5,705 nucleotides of DNA from Bacteroidota bacterium (GTDB lineage Bacteria; Bacteroidota; Bacteroidia; SpSt-205; S141-50). This document shows, piece by piece, positions 1-5,705 of this stretch (position 1 is its first letter; each line of letters opens with the position of its first letter). A model generated the notes under the pieces. That model was not told the origin of the DNA. It was given only the letters and a program-made list of their open reading frames with translations, and ran no database searches. The stretch spans positions 1 through 5,705 of the forward strand of contig WFXK01000003.1 of the NCBI GenBank assembly GCA_015490695.1, given 5' to 3'. The translations under genes were made by a program, and so were the position numbers.

Positions 1-171
1 ATTGAAGGCAAACGAGGAAGCGGACAAGTATGTTTAAACGGGCCTGCAGCAAGGACAGCACAAATAGGCGATACTATTATCGTTGTTGCCTATGCATGGA
101 TGACACCAGAAGAAGCGAAAAACTTTCAACCTACCATTATTTTTCCTGATGAAAATAATCGGGTGAAGTAG
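1..171 (+). CDS. panD: Aspartate 1-decarboxylase, C-terminal part (5' end outside window)
   Basis: The pyruvoyl-dependent enzyme decarboxylates L-aspartate to beta-alanine, the precursor of pantothenate and CoA, in the cytoplasm. The frame is open from base 1 and ends at TAG 169-171, giving 56 residues. The segment [18 protein letters not shown] followed by [14 protein letters not shown] matches the PanD core (E. coli ERGSRIISVNGAAAH, then VGDIVIIASF). Asn13 of the fragment aligns with active-site Asn72 of E. coli, so about 59 N-terminal residues are missing, including the Gly-Ser self-cleavage site that forms the pyruvoyl group. The tail [20 protein letters not shown] is typical of the family C-terminus, so the 3' end looks intact. 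The next gene starts directly after the stop codon, implying cotranscription. In Bacteroidota panC usually lies upstream, which cannot be checked here. Confidence 0.95.
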   Translation: MEGKRGSGQVCLNGPAARTAQIGDTIIVVAYAWMTPEEAKNFQPTIIFPDENNRVK

Positions 172-1152
172 ATGAAGAAGTATTGGAAGATTCTCATAGG
201 TACCTTATTAGGGGTGGTTTTATTGTACTTTGCTCTAAGGGATATGAATTGGCAGGAATTTCAAGAACATGTACAACAGATGCGTGTAGGGGTGTTTAGT
301 TTAGGATTGTTAGTGATGCTTAGCAGCCATTATGCTCGTGGGTATCGTTGGGTGCTGTTCATTAAAGGTGCGGGTGAACAAGCCCGCTACACAGATGCCT
401 TTTGGGCTGTGATGGCAGGCTACATGGCAAACAACGCCATCCCCAGAGGAGGGGAACTCTTTAGATGTACTCTGTTAGCACAAAGTAATAAAGTCTCTTT
501 TGCTACCGCCTTCGGTACAGTCGTCGTAGAACGTGCCTTTGACCTACTTATTTTGATCGCTATCTTCTTACTATTGCTTTTTACCGCACCACAAGAGTTC
601 CAAAATACGTTATTAAGTAAACTTTTTCCCAAAAGCACTTCCCATGCATGGGTGCTTCCTATGGGGATTACTATTTTAGCTATTGCTTTTTTTGTGTTAT
701 TGTGGCAACGTTATAAATCCCGTTGGCTGCATGTACCTTTGATAGCGAAAATCCATGCTTTTTTTGCTCAAATGGTAAAAGCAATTGTGAGCGTAAAACA
801 TTTACCCAATCCCACGGGATTTGTTGTTTCTACAATTATTATTTGGGCTTTTTATATTTTATCGGTTTGGTTCATGTTGTTAGGTTTACCTCAAATGCCT
901 GACCACAGTCTTTATTTTGCTGCATTGTTATTGGTGATTGGAGGATTTGGTATCGTTGCTCCTTCTCCAGGCGGCATAGGTACTTATCATTGGATGGTTA
1001 TCATCACTTTTTTAGCCATGGGCTATTCAAAAAGCGATGGACAAATCTATGGTACTTTAAGCCACATTACTCAGTATTTGATGAATACTTTTGTAGGTTT
1101 TGTAGGTTATTTGTGGTTGGTTTGGAAGGCAAGGCATGAGGAGCGTACGTGA
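172..1152 (+). CDS. Lysylphosphatidylglycerol synthase TM / YbhN-like (flippase-like) integral membrane protein
   Basis: This 326-residue inner-membrane protein belongs to the LPG_synthase_TM family (also called UPF0104 or flippase-like domain; Pfam PF03706). Family motifs in order: RGYRW (56-60), GYMANNAIPRGGELFR (83-98; family pattern N-x-x-P-R-x-GE-x-x-R), VVVERAFDLL (117-126) and APSPGGIGTYH (263-273). Hydrophobic segments lie near residues 5-22, 40-55, 76-90, 113-138, 160-178, 216-238, 246-264, 272-284 and 303-318. There is no soluble aminoacyl-transferase domain, so it is the stand-alone membrane module rather than a full MprF. MprF relatives move aminoacylated phospholipids across the membrane; the substrate of stand-alone members is generally unknown, and a lipid or polyprenyl-linked ligand is inference. 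ATG 172 follows the panD stop with no gap, which suggests translational coupling. The family assignment is firm; the function is not. Confidence 0.9.
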   Translation: MKKYWKILIGTLLGVVLLYFALRDMNWQEFQEHVQQMRVGVFSLGLLVMLSSHYARGYRWVLFIKGAGEQARYTDAFWAVMAGYMANNAIPRGGELFRCTLLAQSNKVSFATAFGTVVVERAFDLLILIAIFLLLLFTAPQEFQNTLLSKLFPKSTSHAWVLPMGITILAIAFFVLLWQRYKSRWLHVPLIAKIHAFFAQMVKAIVSVKHLPNPTGFVVSTIIIWAFYILSVWFMLLGLPQMPDHSLYFAALLLVIGGFGIVAPSPGGIGTYHWMVIITFLAMGYSKSDGQIYGTLSHITQYLMNTFVGFVGYLWLVWKARHEERT

Positions 1153-1184
1153 TTGGTGTTTTCTGTTAAAAAAGCGTAGTTTTG
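1153..1184 (+). promoter_or_regulatory. Probable Bacteroidota-type promoter for the thiolase-prenyltransferase unit
   Basis: TAGTTTTG at 1177-1184 is an exact match to the Bacteroidota -7 consensus TAnnTTTG. A TTG at 1153-1155 lies 21 bases upstream, within the spacing expected for the -33 element. The -7 box ends only 9 bases before ATG 1194, so a transcript from here would have a very short leader or none. The match is visible in the sequence; promoter activity is inferred. Confidence 0.5.
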
Positions 1185-1193
1185 CTGGCGGTT

Positions 1194-2378
1194 ATGCAGA
1201 AAGTACAGGAGGCTTATATTGTTGCGGGTTATAGGACGGCTGTGGGGAAAGCCGATAAAGGGGGGCTGCGCTTCGTCAGACCCGATGACTTCGCCGCAGA
1301 AGTAATTAACTACTTAATGAAACAGGTTCCTAACGTAGCTAAAGAAGAAGTAGAAGACTTAATCGTTGGTAACGCCATGCCCGAAGCCGAACAAGGACTA
1401 AACATGGCACGAATGATTGCATTAAAAACCTTAGGAATCCATGTTCCAGGCATTACCATCAATCGCTATTGTGCCTCAGGCTTAGAAGCTATTGCCTTAG
1501 CTATTGGAAAAATTGCTGCAGGATGGCACGATTGTATTATCGCAGGTGGTACAGAAAGCATGTCTTATATCCCTATCGGAGGCTATCGCATAGTCCCTAA
1601 TTATGAAATCGCACGTAGTCATCCAGAATGGTACTACAACATGGGTTTGACCGCAGAAGCGGTAGCAATAGAGTATGGCATTACTCGTGAAGATTGTGAT
1701 GCGTTCGCTTTACGTTCCCATCAAAGGGCTATTGCCGCCATAGATAAAGGTTTGTTCAAAGAGGAGATTGTACCTATTACGGTTGAGGAAGTATATTTTG
1801 ATGGAAAAGAGCGCCGTACACGAACTTATGTTGTAGATACCGATGAGGGTCCACGTAGAGATACCAGCATGGAAGCCTTAGCCAAATTAAAACCGGTTTT
1901 TAAGGTAGATGGGATAACGACAGCAGGGAATGCTTCCCAGCGCTCTGATGGCGCTGCTTTCGTCATGGTCGTCTCTGAACGCTTCCTTAAAAGCCATAAT
2001 TTAACCCCCATCGCTCGCTTAGTAGGTTACGCCATCGCAGGTGTAGACCCAAGAATCATGGGTATAGGACCTGTAGCAGCGATTCCAAAAGCATTAAAAA
2101 ACGCAGGATTGAAATTAGAGGATATAGATTTAATAGAATTGAATGAAGCCTTTGCAGCGCAGTCCTTAGCCGTCATTCGGGAGTTAGGTTTAGATATGGA
2201 GCGGGTCAATGTAAATGGTGGTGCGATTGCTTTAGGACACCCCTTAGGATGCACAGGCGCAAAATTGACTGTGCAAATCCTTAATGAATTACGCCGTAGA
2301 AAAGGAAAATACGGTATGGTTACCGCTTGTGTCGGTGGTGGACAAGGCATTGCCGGAATATGGGAACTACTAAATTAA
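1194..2378 (+). CDS. fadA: 3-ketoacyl-CoA thiolase / acetyl-CoA C-acyltransferase
   Basis: Thiolases cleave 3-ketoacyl-CoA with CoA to acetyl-CoA and a shortened acyl-CoA (last step of beta-oxidation), or run in reverse to condense acetyl-CoA. From ATG 1194 the protein has 394 residues, normal for the family. All catalytic elements are present: nucleophile Cys93 in NRYCASGLEAI, NEAFAAQ (317-323), His349 in GGAIALGHPLGCTGA (342-356) and acid/base Cys379 in CVGGGQGIAG. The stretches GNAMPEAEQGLN (59-70) and EGPRRDTSMEALAKLKPVF (218-236) resemble the FadA-type acyltransferases of Bacteroidota more than short-chain biosynthetic PhaA/AtoB, so degradation of fatty acids is the likelier role; chain-length preference cannot be read from sequence. 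The frame extends to a TTG at 1182, but that codon lies within the promoter motif and ATG 1194 gives the usual N-terminus (MQKVQEAYIVAGYRTAVGK). No dehydrogenase or hydratase partner is nearby. The prenyltransferase gene begins 8 bases downstream. Confidence 0.93.
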   Translation: MQKVQEAYIVAGYRTAVGKADKGGLRFVRPDDFAAEVINYLMKQVPNVAKEEVEDLIVGNAMPEAEQGLNMARMIALKTLGIHVPGITINRYCASGLEAIALAIGKIAAGWHDCIIAGGTESMSYIPIGGYRIVPNYEIARSHPEWYYNMGLTAEAVAIEYGITREDCDAFALRSHQRAIAAIDKGLFKEEIVPITVEEVYFDGKERRTRTYVVDTDEGPRRDTSMEALAKLKPVFKVDGITTAGNASQRSDGAAFVMVVSERFLKSHNLTPIARLVGYAIAGVDPRIMGIGPVAAIPKALKNAGLKLEDIDLIELNEAFAAQSLAVIRELGLDMERVNVNGGAIALGHPLGCTGAKLTVQILNELRRRKGKYGMVTACVGGGQGIAGIWELLN

Positions 2379-2386
2379 CCTTTTCT

Positions 2387-3250
2387 ATGTGGGAAAGGAT
2401 TAAGACCTATTTGTCTTTTGTACGCTTCGCCCACACTGTTTTTGCAATGCCCTTTGCCCTTGTTGGATGGGCTTATGGCACAATAAACATTGGCTATATA
2501 GATATAAAAACCTTAGGATGGATTATCTTAGCAATGGTCTTCGCTCGTAATACCGCTATGGGATTCAATCGCTTGGTAGATAGAAAATGGGATGCATTGA
2601 ACGAACGTACAAAACAAAGAGAACTCCCTTCAGGAAAAATTTCTTTTCAACAAGCGCTGTGGTTCGTGATTATCAATGCAGCATTATTTGTCACCGTTAC
2701 CTATTTTATAAATAAGGTGTGTTTTTATTTATCTCCTGTGGCTTTAGCCATCATCATGGGATATTCTTATACTAAGCGCTTTACTTCTTTATCCCATTTG
2801 ATTTTAGGGCTTGCGCTTGCTTTAGCACCTATAGGTGCTTATTTAGCCGTCACAGCAACATGGGAAAATAATTTATTATTTATCGGCTTAGCAGTACTAA
2901 CTTGGGTCGCAGGATTTGACATCATTTACGCCTTGCAAGATGTGGAATTTGATAGACGCTTTGGACTTTATAGCATCCCTGCACGATGGGGAAAAGAAAA
3001 AGCGTTACACTTCAGCGCTTTCCTGCATCTGTGGACTATAGTGTTTTTAACACTCTTTGGACTTTTTACTCAACGAAATTGGCTTTATTGGGGTGGTGTT
3101 GGAGTTTTTGGTGCTTTGCTCTTTTATCAACATTGGATTGTAAGACCCAACGATTTATCTAAGGTCAATCAAGCATTTTTTGTTAGCAATGGTAGGGCTT
3201 CTTTGTTGTTTGCTGCCTTAGCCATTATGGATTTTTACATAGAACTTTGA
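2387..3250 (+). CDS. UbiA-family polyprenyltransferase, probably menaquinone biosynthesis (MqnP-like)
   Basis: This inner-membrane enzyme is predicted to transfer a polyprenyl chain from its diphosphate to an aromatic acceptor. It has 287 residues from ATG 2387. Both Asp-rich diphosphate/Mg2+ motifs of the UbiA superfamily are present: NRLVDRKWD (Asn61, Asp65, Asp69) and DIIYALQDVEFD (Asp178, Asp185, Asp189). GYSYTKRFT (125-133) and LAPIGAYLAV (146-155) are also typical. About eight to nine hydrophobic helices can be traced. It resembles the 'UbiA-like' or putative 4-hydroxybenzoate polyprenyltransferase group (TIGR01475 type). Most Bacteroidota use menaquinone, not ubiquinone, so a role in menaquinone synthesis by the futalosine route (MqnP) is inferred; MenA and haem O synthase look less like it. 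In-frame ATG 2360 and TTG 2327 would overlap the thiolase and add an atypical polar extension, while 2387 yields the usual MWERIKTYLSFVRFAHTVFAM-type start. The 8-base gap suggests cotranscription with the thiolase gene. Confidence 0.88.
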   Translation: MWERIKTYLSFVRFAHTVFAMPFALVGWAYGTINIGYIDIKTLGWIILAMVFARNTAMGFNRLVDRKWDALNERTKQRELPSGKISFQQALWFVIINAALFVTVTYFINKVCFYLSPVALAIIMGYSYTKRFTSLSHLILGLALALAPIGAYLAVTATWENNLLFIGLAVLTWVAGFDIIYALQDVEFDRRFGLYSIPARWGKEKALHFSAFLHLWTIVFLTLFGLFTQRNWLYWGGVGVFGALLFYQHWIVRPNDLSKVNQAFFVSNGRASLLFAALAIMDFYIEL

Positions 3251-3258
3251 TACTTTTG
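3251..3258 (+). promoter_or_regulatory. Probable Bacteroidota -7 promoter element for the PstS-like/TPR unit
   Basis: TACTTTTG matches the TAnnTTTG consensus exactly. It begins right after the prenyltransferase stop codon and ends 7 bases before ATG 3266. I see no good TTG-type -33 element at the right distance (about 3224-3234), so this is supported by one box and its position only. As at 1177-1184, the implied mRNA leader is very short. Confidence 0.45.
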
Positions 3259-3265
3259 TGCGCCG

Positions 3266-4177
3266 ATGCAAAGAGCCATTTTCCTTTTAGTGCTTTTTAT
3301 CGCTTGTCAAAGGGGACCAAAGCACGAAGATACCCCTACAAGCGGACATATTAAAATCGCTGTGGACGTGGCTGTCCAACCCGTTATAGAAGCCCAATTA
3401 GAAATGTTTCATCATGATTACAAACGTGCTAAAATAGAAGTAGAATACCTACCCGAAGCCAAATGTGTGGAAAAACTCCTACAAGATTGTGTAAGGTTGA
3501 TTATTATTACACGTCCTTTGAATAAGGAAGAAGAACAAGTTTTAAAAGCTGCAAAATTGATACCCCGCCCTGTAAAATTAGCTTATGAAGCTGTAGCGTT
3601 GATTGTCCATCCCGATAATCCACAATACGAATTCAGCGTGGAGGAAATAAAACAAATTCTAAAAGGTGAGCAATTGCGTTGGGCTAATGGTGATACTATT
3701 CAAGTGGTTGTGGATAATAATGCTTCTGGTATCGTGCAATATTTGAAAGATAGCCTTTTACAAGGGGCGCCTTTTGGAGAAAATACCTATGCTATAGGTT
3801 CTATCAAAGAAGTGGTGGATTATGTTGCAGAGCATCCCAATGCCTTAGGGTTTGTTCCACTTTGTTGGATTAGCGATAAAGATGAAAAAACCCCCAACAC
3901 ATTTCTTTCTAAAATCAAATTATGTGCTGTAGGTACGCAGCCGGGACAATATTATGAGCCTTATCAAGCATGGATTTATCAAAGAAAATATCCTTTTATT
4001 CGTCCTATTTACAGCATCAAGCGTGAACCTTATATGGGCTTAGGTTCTGGATTTGAAGCCTTTTTAACAGGCGGGAAAGGACAACGCATTTTTTGGCTGC
4101 ACGACCTTATACCTGCACACGCACCAATACGTCTTGTAGAAATCAAGGAACAAAATTTGCTTGAAGAAGAAAAATAA
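3266..4177 (+). CDS. PstS-like periplasmic substrate-binding lipoprotein
   Basis: The 303-residue product begins with a short lipoprotein signal (MQRAIFLLVLFIAC) with the likely lipidated Cys14; Phe at -3 is slightly atypical for a lipobox. The mature part resembles the Bacteroidota branch of phosphate-ABC-transporter binding proteins (PBP_like_2 / PstS family): IKIAVDVAVQPVIEAQLEMF (29-48), IEVEYLPEA (57-65), DCVRLIIITRPLNKEE (74-89), YEAVALIVHPDNP (107-119), an IKQILKGEQLRW segment (128-139), VVDNNASGIVQYLKDSL (148-164), EVVDYVAEHPNALGFV (182-197) and GKGQRIFWLHDLIPAHAPIRLVEI (270-293). The loop that reads SGT/SST in phosphate binders is SGI here (154-156). No pstC, pstA, pstB or phoU lies in the window, and the partner gene downstream encodes a TPR protein 13 bases away. 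Phosphate transport is therefore doubtful; ligand sensing or an envelope role is possible. The fold assignment is good, the function unknown. Confidence 0.85.
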   Translation: MQRAIFLLVLFIACQRGPKHEDTPTSGHIKIAVDVAVQPVIEAQLEMFHHDYKRAKIEVEYLPEAKCVEKLLQDCVRLIIITRPLNKEEEQVLKAAKLIPRPVKLAYEAVALIVHPDNPQYEFSVEEIKQILKGEQLRWANGDTIQVVVDNNASGIVQYLKDSLLQGAPFGENTYAIGSIKEVVDYVAEHPNALGFVPLCWISDKDEKTPNTFLSKIKLCAVGTQPGQYYEPYQAWIYQRKYPFIRPIYSIKREPYMGLGSGFEAFLTGGKGQRIFWLHDLIPAHAPIRLVEIKEQNLLEEEK

Positions 4178-4190
4178 ACCCCTTCGGACT

Positions 4191-5705
4191 ATGATGCGTT
4201 TCGTTTTATTGTTATGGGGCTTTGTCGTAGTGTGGGCACAAGAATTGCAAGAAATAGAAAAAGCCCTATTCAATCAGGATTTAGAAAAAGCGCGAAATTT
4301 GATTCAACAGCGCTTAACACAAAACCCCAAAGATGCTTATGCGTATTATTTGTGGGGGCGTAGCTATGTTGTGGAAGCCTTAGAAGTCTTACAAGGAGAA
4401 GAAGCCGATACGCAATTGGCTTTACAACTATTGCAAAGTGCAGAAGAAAAATTTCGTTTAGGGATTAGAAAAAGTCCGAAATTAGCTTATAATTACGCAG
4501 GACTTGGTTGGGTTGCTATTTTGCGAGATAATTTACAGACAGATAAAAACGATAGGACTTACTATGACCAAGCCAAAAGCCATTTTCAAAAGGCTTTAGA
4601 ATATGCAAGAAATGATGTGAAGTTGTTACTTACCATTGCCGATGCTTATCATCAATCTAAGCGTTTAGAGGCGGTAGAGCAAGCCACACCGCTTTTAACC
4701 CGTGCCCGAGAACGCGACAAAAACAACCCTGAAGTCTTTATCCGATTAGGAGATAACTGGAAAAGACAATTTGTTCCCGATTTAGCGATTCAACACTACA
4801 AAGAAGCATTAAAGTTGGACCCTTCTAATGTAGAAGCCCATTACGCCTTAGGAAAACTTTATTTGAGACAGAAAAAATATAACGAAGCAGCTAAGGAGTT
4901 TGCCGAAGCAATTAAATTAGACCCTAACTTCGCACCCGCTTACCCCGAACTGGGAGAATTGTTCTATAAAATCAAACGCTACAAAGATGCCAAAGCATAC
5001 TATGAAAAATACGTGCAACTGCGCCCTAACGACCTACGAGCCAAAGTCCGATATGCAAAATTCTTATACTTGAGTCAAGATTATAAAAACGCAGTCAAAA
5101 CCATCCAAGAAGTTTTGAAAGATACCACTTCTTTGGTTTTACAGCGTTTGTTAGGTTATTCGCTTTATGAAGTAGGGCAGTACGAACAGGCTAAGGCAGC
5201 AATGGACAAGTTTTTCCAACAAGCCCCAGAAAGACGTATCATAGGGAAAGATTATTTTTATTATGCAAAAATTTTGCATGCTCTTAACGACTTAGAGGGT
5301 GCAGAAAAGTACTATAAAAAGGCATTAGAAAAAGAACCAGAAAATCGGGATTATTGGATTACTTTAGCAGATTTTTATCGTAAGAACAAGCGTTATGCAG
5401 ATGCGGTTCCTTGTTATCAAAAGGCACTGCAAATCAAAGGAGATTTAAAGACTTACTTTATAGCGGGGCGTTGTTGTGCTGCTATAGATAGCTTGCATCA
5501 AGCCGATTCTATTTTTGCTATTATCACGGAAAAATGGCCCACATGGCTCCAAGGTTATTTAGAAAGAGCGCGTATCCACGCTAAGTGGGACCCTGAAACC
5601 GAAAAAGGATTGGCAAAACCCTTCTATGAAAAAGTGGTAGAATTAGGATTAAAAGATAGTGTCAAATACAAAAAACAACTAAAAGAAGCCTATACCTATC
5701 TGGGG
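4191..5705 (+). CDS. Exported tetratricopeptide-repeat (TPR) protein, 3' end outside window
   Basis: The frame is open from ATG 4191 to the last base, giving 505 codons without a stop. ATG 4194 is an equally possible start. The N-terminus MMRFVLLLWGFVVVWAQ looks like a type I signal peptide with cleavage near Ala16-Gln17, so the protein is probably periplasmic or envelope-associated. The rest is largely helical repeat. Clear TPR units start near residues 180, 214, 248, 282, 315, 351 and 386, with the usual G/A-x-x-Y and A-x-x-x-Y/F-x-x-A-L-x-L-x-P pattern; for example 214-247 is VEAHYALGKLYLR... ending AIKLDPNF. Residues 17-180 contain more divergent repeats. TPRs are protein-binding scaffolds, so no enzymatic function is implied. 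It starts 13 bases after the PstS-like gene, and pairs of this kind recur in Bacteroidota, which suggests they act together. The ending AYTYLG looks like the start of another TPR helix, so some tens of residues are probably missing. Confidence 0.88.
   Translation, partial: MMRFVLLLWGFVVVWAQELQEIEKALFNQDLEKARNLIQQRLTQNPKDAYAYYLWGRSYVVEALEVLQGEEADTQLALQLLQSAEEKFRLGIRKSPKLAYNYAGLGWVAILRDNLQTDKNDRTYYDQAKSHFQKALEYARNDVKLLLTIADAYHQSKRLEAVEQATPLLTRARERDKNNPEVFIRLGDNWKRQFVPDLAIQHYKEALKLDPSNVEAHYALGKLYLRQKKYNEAAKEFAEAIKLDPNFAPAYPELGELFYKIKRYKDAKAYYEKYVQLRPNDLRAKVRYAKFLYLSQDYKNAVKTIQEVLKDTTSLVLQRLLGYSLYEVGQYEQAKAAMDKFFQQAPERRIIGKDYFYYAKILHALNDLEGAEKYYKKALEKEPENRDYWITLADFYRKNKRYADAVPCYQKALQIKGDLKTYFIAGRCCAAIDSLHQADSIFAIITEKWPTWLQGYLERARIHAKWDPETEKGLAKPFYEKVVELGLKDSVKYKKQLKEAYTYLG

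Noticed and set aside
1182..1193. TTG at 1182 as an upstream start for the thiolase
   Set aside because: It lies inside the TAGTTTTG box and adds four residues not typical of the family; ATG 1194 gives the normal N-terminus.
2027..2350. Minus-strand open frame of about 107 codons inside the thiolase gene (also smaller ones at 420-638, 1826-2011 and 4064-4273)
   Set aside because: They lie mostly or wholly antisense to well-supported genes, and their translations show no recognisable domain; they are shadows of the + strand coding frames.
2327..2386. TTG 2327 or ATG 2360 as the prenyltransferase start
   Set aside because: Both would overlap the thiolase coding region and add a polar, Trp/Arg/Cys-rich or short extension unlike UbiA-type N-termini; ATG 2387 fits the family.
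4178..4190. CTTCGG in the gap before the TPR gene as a UUCG-loop terminator hairpin
   Set aside because: Only one closing C-G pair can form around the loop and there is no following T-run, so no stable stem is possible.
1424..4857. Recurring CTTAGG / CCTTAGGA octamers across several genes as a Chi-like or other signal repeat
   Set aside because: They mostly fall on Leu(TTA)-Gly(GGN) codon pairs and are explained by codon use; the window is too short to test for genome-wide skew.
5510..5517. TATTTTTG as a third TAnnTTTG promoter box
   Set aside because: It is inside the TPR coding frame with no start codon of a new gene nearby; a match of this kind is expected by chance in AT-rich DNA.

Overview
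The window reads as an ordinary chromosomal stretch from a member of the Bacteroidota, probably near the Cytophagales or a related order. Three things suggest this: the close resemblance of all six genes to Bacteroidota family members, two TAnnTTTG promoter motifs placed just before start codons, and the lack of convincing Shine-Dalgarno sequences. Base composition is moderately AT-rich (about 40% GC by eye). All six genes are on the + strand and are packed with gaps of 0 to about 41 bases. I see no RNA gene, mobile element, CRISPR array, attachment site or clear terminator, and no gene-free stretch longer than about 45 bases.

Layout: (1) 1-171, the 3' end of panD (aspartate 1-decarboxylase, beta-alanine for pantothenate and CoA). 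(2) 172-1152, a polytopic membrane protein of the lysylphosphatidylglycerol synthase TM / YbhN flippase-like family, starting on the base after the panD stop. (3) 1194-2378, a 3-ketoacyl-CoA thiolase with a complete catalytic set. (4) 2387-3250, a UbiA-family prenyltransferase, probably for menaquinone, 8 bases after the thiolase. (5) 3266-4177, a PstS-like substrate-binding lipoprotein. (6) 4191-5705, a secreted or periplasmic TPR protein that runs off the right edge.

The promoter-like motifs divide the window into three likely transcription units: panD plus the flippase-like gene; thiolase plus prenyltransferase; and PstS-like lipoprotein plus TPR protein. Read-through between units is possible because no terminators are visible. 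Units 1 and 2 are core metabolism (CoA precursor supply, acyl-CoA chemistry, quinone prenylation), with no direct functional link shown by sequence. Unit 3 is the least understood. A PstS-like protein with a changed ligand-binding loop and no PstC/PstA/PstB permease nearby is paired with an envelope TPR protein. Similar pairs recur in Bacteroidota, often (from memory) beside TonB/ExbB/ExbD genes. That pair is the best candidate for uncharacterised biology here; I do not see a clear-cut novel defence or mobile system.
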